DNA of 64,000 nucleotides, from the NCBI GenBank assembly GCA_037367355.1, contig CM074701.1, positions 2,232,001 through 2,296,000 on the forward strand, written 5' to 3'. The translations under genes were made by a program, and so were the position numbers. Below are positions 11,101 to 22,605 of this stretch, piece after piece (position 1 is the first letter of the stretch; the number at the start of each line of letters is the position of its first letter). The notes under the pieces are model-generated. The model did no database searches, was not told where the DNA came from, and saw only the letters and a list, made by a program, of their open reading frames with translations. The DNA is from Neoscytalidium dimidiatum (Eukaryota > Ascomycota > Dothideomycetes > Botryosphaeriales > Botryosphaeriaceae).

Positions 11101-13397
11101 ATGAAGGTCCGTCGTCACGATCACGACGGAATGGACATGGATATGGGCGGCATGGACATGGGAGGGATGGATATGGGATCCAGCGTGGCCGGCGTGCCCT
11201 CGCTGGATTTCCTAATGCAGTACTACTGGGCTGTCGTCGGCACCTTCATTGCTGTTGCTACGCTGGCGAACGTCGCAAATATCCTAATATGTCGGCAGCG
11301 GTCAGTTCCGGTGGGGAAATAAGCTACTCCAAAGGCTCGTGCTGATGCGCCAAGTACAGACTGTCTGCTGCTCGCCGCGGCCACACGAAACCAGCCAAGC
11401 CTGAGGCATTGTTATTGCGCATCAATGCCACCGCTACGGCCATCATCCGAGAAGCGAGCAACGCGACTCTCTCTCCACTGACTTTGAAGGGCCGCAACAT
11501 CCGCCTGCCCACTGTAGGAAAGACGGCGGTCGTAGCTGGAAATCTGGTGACCCTCCTTGTGCTTTGCTTTTACAAATTCGACCTCAAGGATCAGTGGTCG
11601 TACGAGGACATCGCCTACCGGGCCGGTTGCATCTCGCTGACCCAGCTCCCGCTGATCTTTCTCCTGGCCGGTAAAAACAACATTATCGGATGGCTGACTG
11701 GCACGAGCTACGAGCGGTTGAATTGGCTGCACCGTTGGGTTGCGCGATGCCTCCTCCTCACAACGACCATCCACATGGGCTACTGGTTCGCCGACTGGGC
11801 CCCGTACAACTACATCGGCCGCAAAGTGAGAACCGACCCAATTACTCAGCATGGCCTGATCTCGTGGTGCCTCCTGCTCTGGATCGTTCTCAGTTCGGTA
11901 GCCCCCATCCGTGGCTGGAAGTATGAGTTCTTCGTCATCCAGCACCTTGGCTCCATGGCGACCTTCCTCGCTTTCGTCTACATGCATGTCAACTCCTGGC
12001 CATTGTATGTTCGTATCTACGTGTACCTACCCATTGCACTTGTCTGCGTAGATCGGCTCCTTCGCACGCTGCGCCTTGTCTACACAAATATCTCTTTCTT
12101 CCACCCCAAGCAGCGCAAAGCCGGCCAGACATCAGCTCTTTGGGCGTGCACAGCAACCTTCACCCCATTGCCGCACGACACTACTCGCATCACCATCTCC
12201 AACCCACCAGTCACGTGGAAACCCGGCCAGCATGTTTTTCTATCATGCCACAGCGTTGTCCCGCTGCAGAGCCACCCCTTCACCATTGCCTCCCTACCCG
12301 AAGACGGCAAAATGGACTTCTACGTTAAGAGCGAGCGTGGCGGGACGCGTCGCTTCTTCGCGCACGCCGAGAAGACTGTTTTGCACCTAGGCTCATTGCC
12401 TGGACGCTCGCACGAAAAGGAGAGAAGAGCGGTCGCCATCGACGGGCCCTATGGTCGCGTACGCCCTCTACGCCAGTTCGACAGCGTGGTGCTGTTCGCG
12501 GGCAGCACGGGGGCGACTTTTACGGTGCCACTGCTGCGCGAAGTCGTAGAGCACTGGAAGAGGCAGCACTCGGGCTCAACACCTCGTTCTTCGAACTCGC
12601 TGGGCGGTGGTTTGTTGAACTTGTATCCTGACGGCGCGGCGACGAGACGCGTGCGCTTCGTCTGGGTCGTCAAGTCGCGCGGGCAGATCGGATGGTTCGC
12701 AGAGCAACTATCGCGCGTGGCAGAAGACGTGGAAGCGCTGCGACGAGACACCGGCGCAGACATCGAGGTCGAGATGAGCGTGTACGTGACATGCGACCCG
12801 TCATTCACAGACGACCGCAAAGCAGCATTCGGAGCCAACGGCAGCGGCCCGTCACAACCACCACCCCAGCGCACCGGCATCGGCCCAGACGTCGACGAAA
12901 AACGCCTACTCAAAGACGCCGGCAGCACCACCGTCCGCGACCTCGGCGACGCCAGCTCCACCTCGTCCCTCCCCTCCCCTTCGTCCCCCAACGCCTGCGG
13001 CCCCGACGGCGCCACCTGCTGCTGCCGCACCACCGTCGACGAAGCCGACGACGCCATCGCCCCGGCCTCCTGCACCTGCGGCGGCGCCACCAAGGCAACC
13101 AACACCCGCGCCCGCGCCGCGACGTCCTCCTCCTCGTCCATCACCTCTTCCTCCTCTTCCGCATCCTCCCTCCTTCACCCCTCCATCGCCCTCGTCTCCG
13201 GCCGCCCCCACCCCGAAGCCATCACCCGCAAGGTCCTCGAACGCGCGCTCGGTGAAACTGGCGTCGTCGTCTGCGGGCCCCGCGCGCTGGCGGCCGACGT
13301 GAGAGGCACGGTGGTGCGGCTGAGCGACGAGAGAGCGGTGCATCGCGGGACGGGGGCGCAGGGCGTGTGGGTGCATGTTGAGGGGTTTGGCTTTTAG
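11101..13397 (+). CDS. Metalloreductase of the ferric/cupric reductase family, Met-rich N-terminus
   Basis: Exons 11101-11300 and 11360-13397 (intron 11301-11359) give 745 residues. The extracellular N-terminus is His/Met-rich (residues 5-25, repeated GGMDM). A transmembrane core has four haem-ligand histidines in two 14-spaced pairs: His191/His205 and His262/His276. The cytosolic half has the FAD motif HPFTIAS, an NAD(P)H-binding G-S-T-G-A and a C-terminal VVVCGP, the usual FRE layout. The enzyme passes electrons from NADPH across the membrane to Fe(III) or Cu(II). An extra Ser/Thr/Ala/Cys-rich insertion (about residues 580-665) interrupts the NAD-binding domain and holds Cys620-622, Cys638 and Cys640. 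The Mets-like ectodomain and the adjacent Ctr gene suggest Cu(II) reduction feeding copper import, but iron reduction is not excluded. Confidence 0.88.
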
Positions 13398-13864
13398 TCC
13401 CAATGGGGAGAAGAGGAGGGATCAACGCTTTGGTAATTATGTATTTATTTGTGATGATTAATGCGATACCGATTTTCTTCTTAGATTTGCATCCGGTTGG
13501 AGGTGTGGAGTGAGGCTTGTTTGCGTGTGCTGCGCTACGCGACTAGATGGGGGCTTGCGGATCTTTGGCTGCGGAGAGATGTGGTGGGCCTGGTGGTGGG
13601 CGTCTGTGGACTGGTGGTTTGCAAGGAAGGCAATTGTTATGGGTACTGCCGCCGCAGCCGCCGCCGCCGCCGCTGCTGCTGAGAAGAATCGGAGATAATG
13701 TGAGTGTACTTTGCAAGACTCTTACAGGAGGGCCTGTGAGAAAAGGTCGACCGCATTGATTTTGAATTATGTCACGGGGGATGTTCTGCAAAAATATATA
13801 CAGTAAAGACAAGAAGCCAGTCTGCGATCATCTCCCAACTTTCACCCAGTGGATAAGAAGCTTT
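13398..13864. other. Intergenic between convergent genes
   Basis: 467 bp between the metalloreductase stop and the GH5 stop. It contains a GCC/GCT trinucleotide run near 13649-13681. No gene is supported. Confidence 0.5.
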
Positions 13865-15031
13865 TTACTTGTATTGCGCAATGAGATCCAGATAAGCACC
13901 GTACGCAACGCCGTCCGTAGGTTCCATCGAGAACATGTAGGTGGACCACTTCATGATTGTTAGATACATAGTTCAGCAATGGGAATAGGGTCAAACTCAC
14001 CCAAGGACCAGCGGCCCACCAAAGCGCACCCGTCCAAACATCCGAGTTCTGCTTCATGTAATCAAGCATGCCCTTGACGGCAGTCTTGCACTGGTCGTTG
14101 TTGCCGCCGGCAAACTCGCCAATGAGGCCCTTCTTCCCGTTCTGCTTGAGCCACTGCGTGGCCGCCTCGATGCGCTCCTGGCCGATGGTGCTGGAGACGC
14201 AGGCCTCGTTGGTGCCGCTGCCGTCGCTGTCGAGGTACTGGTGCATCTGGTAGATGAGCTTGTCCTGGGGGTCCTTGAGCGCGCCCATGGTGGCGCCGTT
14301 GCCCGACGACGTCCACGTCCACGCGCCCGTCCACGAGTTGCCCTCGGCCGTGATGTACTGGCTGGTGGCGCCGGCGGCGCGGATGCCGTCGATGCCCGCC
14401 TGGTTGAGGTTGACCACGAGCGTCTGGTCCATGTCGTGGAACTCGTTGTTGATGTCGAAGATGACCTTGCTGTTGCTCGCGAACTCGCGGGCCACGTTCT
14501 GCCACCACGTCTTGAACCCGCTCGTATCGGTGATGATGGAGCTGTAGAAGCCTGAGAGGAGCGTGAGTGAGAGTGCGTGGGCCAGTTTCAGGGTGGAACG
14601 GGCTTACGGCCATAGTTGTGGGGAACGATCATGGCGTAAGCACCCTTGCTAGTGATGTAGTCGACCGTCTAGTACGTATTGTGAGCTTGCAAAATGGGGA
14701 TGATATGGCCTTGCTTGTTACGAACCGTCTTGAGGTCAGCAAGATACTGAGAGTCGAGCGACGCGGTCAGAGAGCCTTGAGTCAGGCGTTCCATGAGAAT
14801 GTTGACACGGAAGGTGTTCATCCCCTTGCCCACAAAGGTGTCAATGGTGGAAAGAGTAGGCCAGACGTAATCAGTGTTCTTCACGCCAGGGAACTTGGTC
14901 TCGCCAAACTCAGGGCCAGACTCGTTGACACCGAAAAATTGGAAGTTAGAAGCACGCTTCTCTTCCTTCTCAACTGGCGCAGCCAGTGCAAGAGAAGCCG
15001 AACCGGCGAGGAGAAGTGTAGAAACACGCAT
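13865..15031 (-). CDS. Secreted GH5 endo-beta-1,4-glucanase (cellulase)
   Basis: Four exons: 15031-14726, 14668-14608, 14551-14001 and 13948-13865; introns of 57, 56 and 50 nt. The product has 333 residues with a signal peptide (about 1-18). A short propeptide ending in a dibasic pair (EEKR) leads into the GH5 subfamily 5-type start [12 protein letters not shown]. Visible catalytic features are Asn-Glu with acid/base Glu159 (INNEF), His226/Tyr228 (MHQYLD) and nucleophile Glu268 (IGEFAGG). The enzyme cuts internal beta-1,4 bonds in cellulose. No cellulose-binding module or linker is present, so it is a catalytic domain only. All splice joints keep the TIM-barrel frame. Confidence 0.9.
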
Positions 15032-15138
15032 GGCGGCGAGTAAGAAAAGATTGGCAAGGTAAGAGAAAGGAGTGGCACCAGGGGAGAAACAGCTTGGCTT
15101 GGGAAACAGGAAGCTTAGATTGTGAGGACATTGCCTCA

Positions 15139-15144
15139 TTTATA
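15139..15144 (-). promoter_or_regulatory. Candidate TATA box of the GH5 gene
   Basis: TATAAA within gatataaatg on the minus strand, about 108 nt upstream of the GH5 start codon, a plausible distance for a fungal TATA element. Position and sequence are the only evidence. Confidence 0.4.
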
Positions 15145-16173
15145 TCAATTGCAAAGAGTTGAATCATGGCTGCTGAACTGATGAACTAGCTAAATTCAAG
15201 GAGTAGAGCAAAGTGAGCTAAACGACAGGCACGCGGAGGCTGACGGCCCGTCGGCGTTTCGACGTGGGATTCCGAGCAGTGGACCGGGCACACATCCCGT
15301 AGAACGGCGAGCATTCTGGACGTTTTGTGGAGAGGAAGCGCCATTGGCGCACTCTGTAACGGGCCTGTCTCTCCACAACGGGCGGTTTTACTATACGAAG
15401 GGTTGGTTTGCCCACGTAATGAAGTGATTATTGGATGAGAGAGCGGGTTCGCGGATTGTATTTGGCCTGGGCTGTCTTGGGAAGATGGGGCTTCATCAAC
15501 CTAATCCGAGGTAAGCTTCCTCGGCCGGTTCGTCTCGGTGGGAGGAGCGCGGATGGAAGAAACGGAGGGGCGAGCCGGCTGATGGCAAGACACAATTTTC
15601 GGAGTCATGCGCTGACACTAAGGGCTGTGCTCAAGGGACCGTCATCTCCGCTCGCCGCTCGGACAGGGGCGGGACAGCGTCCTGACACAATGGAGATAGG
15701 GAAAGGTGCTGAACACATTGAAGCTAGAGGAAACAAGAAACAGTAGGATGGGACGGCCAGAGCAGCCGCTAAAACAAATGGTATTTCCCTGGGTGGTACG
15801 GAGGAGCGCCTCCGCATAACACAGTCTGTTAAGGCGCACCAGTGCGAGATGCTGCAGTGACTGTATTGGGTTGCAGGCGGTGGGTTCCGGGTATATTGTA
15901 AAGGGAAAGCGGAGAAAAAAGAGGGCTTGGTCCAGAAGGGACGTGTGACCGCACAGGCGACGGGGAGGGGAAGGCGTTTCAGAGGGGATCGGCTGGATGG
16001 AATGTGCTGCGACCTGGTGAGGTGTGCCGGCAGTGAAGGCTAGCCAAAGGCCGGTGGTCGGCCCGCGACAGCCCACTAAACAGGCTGCAGGGGCCTTCAT
16101 CTCGTGCCCGCGCGCTGGTGCGCGCGACAATGACATTGGCTCACATCCACGCCAACCACCCACAACGCGCCCC
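15145..16173. other. Divergent intergenic region
   Basis: About 1 kb between the GH5 promoter and the XPF start. No coding region is supported; it must hold the XPF promoter. Confidence 0.5.
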
Positions 16174-19035
16174 ATGCCGCCCGGCGATGATAAAGCCCCC
16201 GTGAAGCTCTCGCTGCCGCTGCAGTACCAGCAAGAAATCTTCCAAGATCTGGTGCGCTCCACGACGAGGCTGCTATCGCGTCTGCCTCTGCTGACTTGAC
16301 CGGACCAGCGTGATGAGGACCAGCTCGTCATTCTCGCCCGCGGCCTCGGCCTGCTGCGCGTCGTGACCAACCTTCTTCATGCCTACGATGCCGCTGGAAA
16401 CAACCTCGTCCTGCTAGTCGGCGCCGACGACCGAGAGAATGGCTGGATTGGAGAGTCGCTGGCCGAGCACGCCGCCGTCAGCAAGGCTCCCAAGGCCCGG
16501 GGCCTGAGCCTGGTCAATACCGACATGACAAGCGTGGGAACGCGTGAGAAGATGTATTCCCGAGGCGGCATATTCAGCATCACCTCTCGCATCCTTATCG
16601 TCGACCTGCTTTCCGGCTTGCTGGATCCCGCAACAGTCACGGGCTGCGTGGTCTTGCATGCTGACAGGGTTGTGGCAACATCGCTGGAGGCTTTCATTCT
16701 GCGCATATATCGCCAGAAAAACAAGACAGGCTTTTTGAAAGCTTTTTCCGATAATCCCGAGCCTTTCGCCACCGGCTTCTCTCCGTTGGCTACGATGATG
16801 CGCAATCTCTTCTTGCGCAAACCCTCTCTGTACCCTCGTTTCCATGTATCGGTTGCAAAGTCACTTGAGGGTCGCCGGAAGGCTGAAGTCATAGAATTGG
16901 AAGTCCCTATGAGTGAAAACATGACTGCTATTCAACAGGCTGTCATGGAATGTGTCGAGGTGAGCATTGCCGAGCTGCGAAAGAGCAACTCTGGTTCTCT
17001 GGACATGGAGGATTGGACCCTGGACAGCGCCTTGCACAGGAACTTCGACACCCAGATCAGACGTCAGCTGGATCCTGTGTGGCATCGCACGAGTTTTAGA
17101 ACGAGGCAAATTGTACGGGACTTGTCTCTGCTACGCCATATTCTGCACGCGCTCCTTGCCTATGATGCCGTCGATTTTAACAAGTACCTGGACACCGTCC
17201 TTGCAGCCTCCGCCCCGCCTCCTGGATCGACGCGGATGAACCAATCGCCATGGCTTTTTCTCGACGCTGCCCATACGCTGTTTGAGACCGCCAAACGACG
17301 CGTCTATGCCGGAAAACTCAATGACGCGAGTGCTGCGAACAGTACCAATGATGTTCCAGACTCCCTTCGTCCTGTACTTGAAGAATTGCCCAAGTGGCGC
17401 ATGCTTGCAGAAGTGTTGGAGGAGATTGAACGAGACTACTACTTCAATCCTGTCCCCCAGGATGATTCGAGCGGTGCCATCTTGATTATGTGTGGAGATA
17501 ACAGCACTTCCCGACAGCTGCGCGAATACTTGCAGACCATGCGAGTCAAGCCGGATGGGCAGGAGAAGAATGGCGATCTGGAGGAAGACGGCCCTTCTGC
17601 ATCGTACATGATGCGGAGGAAGTTGCGCAATTACATCAGCTGGAAACGAGACTTTAGCAAAGTCAGCGCGAGTCTTTTCGCTGAGAATAACAAAATCATC
17701 AACAATGATACCCGCAGCGGCCAAACGGGACCTGGAAGAGCACCACCGAACAAAAGGCGACGCGTTCGTGGTGGAGCAGCCGCGGGAGCCGGCCCCTCCA
17801 AAACCATAATGGGTGAGATGCAGCCGAGCTTCAACCGTGATGCCCACATGCAGAACCTCCTGGTTGAACTCCAGCCAACGGGAGAAGAGACACAGCAGAA
17901 GGGTGAAATCGCAGCCGATCCTCTTGAAAACATGGAGGATTATTACGAGCTGTATGAGATGAAAGATTTGCTCGTGATACATCCGTACGACGGCGATATG
18001 GACGAGCACGTACTAGAAGAAGTCCGACCTCGCTATGTCATCATGTACGAACCGGACGCAGCTTTCATCCGTCGGATCGAAGTTTATCGAAGCTCCCATA
18101 CTGACCGGAACGTAAGAGTCTATTTCATGTATTATGGTGGTTCTGTCGAGGAACAGCGCTACCTAAGCGCTGTTAGGCGTGAGAAGGATGCTTTCTCCAA
18201 ACTTATCCGAGAACGTAGCAACATGGCGGTCGTGCTCGATAATAACAATATCTCGGATCCGCAGGAAGCTTTTCTCCGAACTGTCAATACGCGCATTGCG
18301 GGTGGCGGTCGTATTGCCGCGACTGCAGCGCCTCCCAGGGTCGTCGTCGATGTACGCGAGTTCCGATCATCGCTTCCGTCTCTGCTCCATGGACGCAATA
18401 TGGTCGTTGTTCCTTGCATGCTGACCGTGGGCGACTATGTGCTCACTCCAGACATCTGCATCGAGCGCAAGAGCGTTCGTGATCTTATCTCATCCTTCAA
18501 TAATGGCCGCCTCTACAACCAAGCCGAGACGATGCTCCAGCACTACAAAAGCCCCATGCTTCTTATCGAATTCGATCAGAACAAATCCTTCACGCTTGAG
18601 CCCTTCGCCGATCTGAGCCAATCCGCCGCGGCGGCTGCCATGGCTGCACCGGACCTCCAGGCCAAGATTGTTATGCTGACTATCGCTTTCCCGCGCTTGC
18701 GCATCATCTGGTCAAGTTCGCCCTACCAAACGGCAGAGATTTTTGAGGAGCTCAAGAAGCAGCAAGAAGAGCCTGACCCTATCAAGGCGGTGCAAATTGG
18801 CCTCGACGATGGAGAGGATCCCGAGAGTAGGACGTTCAACCAGGCGCCTCAGGATATGCTACGCGCCGTACCCGGCGTCACTGGGAATGAGAAGATGCTG
18901 CAACGGATTACTTTCAATGCTGGAAGTATATTTGAAGTGGCGAACATGGCTGAAGAGGAGCTGAATGAACTGTGTGGCAGGGAAGCTGGGAGGCAGATAT
19001 ACAGGTTCTTCAATCGGGATGTAGTGGATGACTGA
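16174..19035 (+). CDS. RAD1: XPF/Rad1 structure-specific DNA repair endonuclease
   Basis: Exon 16174-16251 and exon 16309-19035 (intron 16252-16308) encode 934 residues. The first 26 residues (LPLQYQQEIFQDL) join across the intron to RDEDQLVILARGLG, which matches the conserved XPF N-terminus and fixes the start. The order is a degenerate SF2 helicase-like domain (about 20-650), an ERCC4 nuclease domain with the catalytic ERKSVRD motif (Glu745 to Asp751), and a C-terminal double helix-hairpin-helix (near AVPGVTG). XPF pairs with Ercc1/Rad10 and cuts the 5' side of bubbles in nucleotide excision repair, and acts in crosslink repair and single-strand annealing in the nucleus. Length and motifs are intact. 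Confidence 0.95.
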
Positions 19036-19354
19036 ACAAGTGAGGAACGAAATCATTCTCACATAGCGAAATGCACCCTAAACTTCTTCTTTCAACCCCA
19101 GTACGGAAGCGTGATGCTTCTTCTACTTTACTGGCCATGCCTTCACGACTCGTTGATTTTTGTTTCACGTGATATATATGACTCATGTAATAGTCCTCCC
19201 AGACTTTAGAGTTCCAGAGTCTGGAAGCTTCAACCTCTCTCAGCCCTATGATAAACCATGTAAAGACTACTCGAGGCCATATCCCTTCGGAATACTCTGA
19301 TACTCTTCTCTCGCTCAATTCTTCTCCAGCAAAGCTACTCGTTTGTACGGCACT
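19036..19354. other. Short intergenic region
   Basis: 319 bp between two genes on the same strand. It must contain the XPF terminator and the next promoter. Nothing else is recognisable. Confidence 0.5.
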
Positions 19355-19921
19355 ATGAGTCACGCTTTCAAGCCTACACTACGCTGGCTGCCTGGTAGGA
19401 AGCCAACCATATTCTCAGCAAATTTCACCCCCCAACACCGTCTCAGCAATACAACTCAAGCCGTTATCAAGGACGCGGCGCATCCTCACCATTTCATACT
19501 CACGCGCAAGTACGCAAAGAAGGACCGGAACGGACTGTGGTGGTCGCCACAGGTCACACTTGCCGTGTCGCCGAAGCGCACAGTCAGGTCGTGGTGTGCG
19601 CGTAGACTGCGGGCGGCATTCAAGGAGGAATTGGCAGCGCGCGGGCTGAACGAGCTCGGGCAGAAAGTGCAGGATGGCAAGACGGTAGCAGGCCCAGCCG
19701 CATTCCGGGGGACGCTGATGATGCACACGAACGCGAACTTGATAACGGCGAAGTACAAAAAAGTGCGCGAGGAGGCTGGGTGGGTAGCAGACGCGCTGCT
19801 GGCGGCTTTCACTCCGGCAGCGACGGCGGCGCCCACGGGCGGGAAGCCTCAGATGCTGCGACCCGGGGGCAAAGGCCGTGAGACGGCGGGCAAGGGCAGG
19901 GCGCCGCGCGGGCAGCAATAG
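19355..19921 (+). CDS. Unrecognised basic protein, 188 residues
   Basis: A single open frame with the first ATG at 19355. The N-terminus is rich in Arg/Lys/Ser with few acids (FKPTLRWLPGRKP), which would suit a mitochondrial presequence. The central part has strong coding character: an HPHHFILTRKYAKKD block, WWSPQVTLAVSP and an Arg/Lys-rich helix (RSWCARRLRAAFKEEL). It ends in a Gly/Ala/Arg tail. I do not recognise the family. The well-formed central block makes a conserved fungal gene more likely than a chance frame. A mitochondrial location is only a guess from composition. Confidence 0.6.
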   Translation: MSHAFKPTLRWLPGRKPTIFSANFTPQHRLSNTTQAVIKDAAHPHHFILTRKYAKKDRNGLWWSPQVTLAVSPKRTVRSWCARRLRAAFKEELAARGLNELGQKVQDGKTVAGPAAFRGTLMMHTNANLITAKYKKVREEAGWVADALLAAFTPAATAAPTGGKPQMLRPGGKGRETAGKGRAPRGQQ

Positions 19922-20453
19922 CGGATTCACAGGTGTAGCAGCAACAGCAGGACTGGTTACTGGTGTAGCATCACAAGTGTTTTCAAGAGCTTAACGGCGT
20001 TTGAGCGGGCTGGGCGGGAGGGCGAAAGAGGGCTTAGTCAGACACTCGCCGACAGGGAAGTGAGCGGGCCGCGCAGCGCAGGCAACGGGCTACCTGACCT
20101 GCAACCCGCAACCCACCCGCAACCACCACCACCACAACTGCTGCTGAGAGGCTGTGCTGAGGCCGCGCACTACACCACGCCGCCCTCGACGCCGTCGCCT
20201 CCGCGCTCCGACCACGCCCGCCGTATTCATACCGCTCGCATCTCTCCCACCGCGCTCGCGCCGCCCTGCACTCTCGGGCGCTCGCGGATCATTCGCGAGA
20301 GACAGCTTGCACTGGCCCCTCTCTCCTGCTTATGACGCACGCCTGAAATTACACCAGCCCACAGCCACAGCTGCCCGACCACGCTCTTCCATGTGGACAA
20401 ATCGCGCCGCCCCGTCTCTCTAAGTCAACCGACCAACCGCCCGCGCGTCCACC
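19922..20453. other. Intergenic, WASp promoter and leader
   Basis: 532 bp without a supported gene, with pyrimidine-rich stretches in the 200 bp before the WASp start, as is usual for fungal 5' leaders. Confidence 0.5.
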
Positions 20454-21898
20454 ATGCCTTCGATTTTGTCCGACGACGACAAGCAGACGGTCAAGCGGAC
20501 CGTCCCGAAGGGCTCCAACAAGATCCATGCCGTCGCCGTCGCCAAGCTCTACATCGCCTACCCGAACAGGCACAAATGGACTTACACCGGCCTGCAGGGC
20601 GCCGTCGTCCTGGCCAACGACCTCGTGGGAAACACCTTTTGGATCAAGCTGGTCGACATTTCGGTAAGCTGCAGTCTCCCGCCGCCGGGCGGGGGTCGGT
20701 AAGGAGATGGGAGAGAGCTTTGCTAATGCCATGCCAGCCCTTGAACCGCGGCGTCATATGGGATCAGGAAATCTACGATACCTTCCAGTACAACCAGGAC
20801 CGCACCTTCTTCCACACCTTCGAGCTTGAGCAATGTCTTGCCGGTCTGTCGTTCGCCGACGAGAAGGAGGCGAGGCAGTTCAAGAAGAAGATGGACGAAC
20901 GGGAGAAGAACGCCCACAAGAATACGAAGAACAAGCCTTTTGGGATGACCGCAGGCAGCTCCAATGGCGCGGCTACGAACGGTGGTGGTCACTCGCACGG
21001 CCTTTTAGGCAGCATCACCGGTAGCCTGTTCGGCCACAAACACGCCTCCCACCATCCTCAGGAGAACCACTCCATTATTCCTCCCAAGACTCTGGCCTCT
21101 CCCACCAGCTCGAGCCCGAACCAGAGCGGTCGCAGCTCCGCCATCGACACTGCAGACCCGTCATGGCAACCTTTGCTCAAGGAGTTGATGGAAATGGGCA
21201 TTACGGAGGACCAGATTGAGGAAAACGCGGACTTCATCAAGATGTACATTGAGCAGAAGAAGGCCAACGAAGCTGCGGCACATGAGCAGAAGTCAAGGGC
21301 CCCTCCGCCTCCGCCACCTGGCGCTCCCCCAGGAAGCAGACTCAGTCCACAGAACACCGGCAGCACTACAGCGTCCCGACGTGGACCGCCTCCGGCACCA
21401 CCGCCAGCGCGTAGAAAGGGCGCTGCTCCTACAGCCAGGCCGTCGTCTCCTTCACCCGGCCGGGAAGCGTCACCCCCACCGCAGCCCAGATTCAGGGCTC
21501 CGCCTCCAATTGCCGACGCAGGTAAGTTCGCGAATCAGGCACCTCCTCCACCAGCAAGAGCGAGGGCTTCGTCGAACACTGCGAATCCGGGACCACCGCC
21601 GCCACCGAGAAAGACAGAAGAGGATTCAGGACACAAATTTGGTGTTCCGCCGCCTTTCCCAGGTCAGCGATCTGTATCGAGCCCAGTCCCACCACCTCCT
21701 CCTGCTCGTGGCCCTGTTCCCCCGCCTCCGCCGCGTGAGAGTCCTACGCCTGCCGCTCCGCCGCCTCCACCGCCAGCTCGAGCCGTGCCCACACCTGCAG
21801 CTCCACCGCCACCGCTTCCGCCAAAAACCCCAGTAGCACCGCCATCCCCGGCCGCTGTTCCTCCACCTCCGCCTCCAGCCCCGGCATCTGGCCCACCT

Positions 21899-21930
<32 letters not shown>

Positions 21931-22605
21931 TGCCGCTGCTCGCCCCGTTCCTGTTCCTCCACCAGCGAGCGCAGCACCACCACCTCCACCACCTCCACCT
22001 GCAGGTGGCGCTCCTCCGCCGCCTCCGCCTCCACCTTCTGGCGGTGCTCCTCCTCCTCCTCCGCCTCCGCCGCCTGCGCCATCTGCAAGTGCTCCGCCGG
22101 CGCCACCTCTTCCACCACCGGCGCCCACAGGCGGTGCTCCCCCACCACCGCCTCCACCAACTGCACCTTCAGGAGGAGCAGCTCCGCCGCCTCCACCGCC
22201 GCCACCACCAGGACCAGCCGGCGCACCTCCAGCACCGCCACCACCGCCAGGGGGCGCTCCTGCCGCTCCCAAGATGCCCCTACCCGCTGGTGGCGGCGAC
22301 AGAGACAATCTTCTCGCAAGTATTCGCGGCGGCGCCAAGCTCAGGAAGGTTTCCGACTCTGAGAAGAGGGACCGCAGTGGAGCGCAGGTTCCAGGTAGCA
22401 GTTCTTCACCGCCTCCTCCGTCTTCTGGAGGAGGTGCTGGCGCAGACGGTGGGTTGGCAGGAGCACTAGCTAGTGCGCTTGCGGCCAGGAAGAGTAAGGT
22501 CAGCCATAGCGGTAAGTTTTCCTGTGCTTCTTTATTCCTTGTTTCCAGCTCTCGTATAGATGCTAACTGTTCTCTGCAGATGATGAGGACGACGATGACT
22601 GGTGA
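20454..22605 (+). CDS. LAS17: WASp/Las17 actin nucleation-promoting factor
   Basis: Three exons: 20454-20663, 20738-22511 and 22580-22605, for 669 residues. Order: WH1/EVH1 domain (about 1-108, broken by intron 1), a basic linker, a helical segment (LLKELMEMGITEDQI) near 220, a long proline-rich tract (about 285-580) that would bind SH3 domains and profilin, a WH2 actin-binding motif (RDNLLASIRGG, about 590-605), and an acidic C-terminus DDEDDDDW. That last element comes from a 26-nt terminal exon and is the classical Arp2/3-binding tail ending in Trp. I see no clear CRIB/GTPase-binding domain, which also fits yeast Las17. It should activate Arp2/3 at endocytic patches and hyphal tips. Reading through the last intron would lose the Arp2/3 tail. 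Confidence 0.92.
21700..22265 (+). repeat. Proline-codon low-complexity tract
   Basis: Imperfect tandem CCN codons, including an uninterrupted CCG run near 21901-21929, encode the WASp polyproline region. The repeat is prone to slippage, and its length is likely to vary between strains. Confidence 0.8.

Noticed and set aside
13012..13175. An intron spanning the Cys/Ser-rich insert of the metalloreductase
   Set aside because: I saw no convincing GT donor, branch site and acceptor set that keeps frame, and the sequence is open throughout.
21520..21540. A gtaagt donor within the WASp polyproline exon
   Set aside because: Any nearby acceptor would make an intron far too short, and the frame is open through the site.
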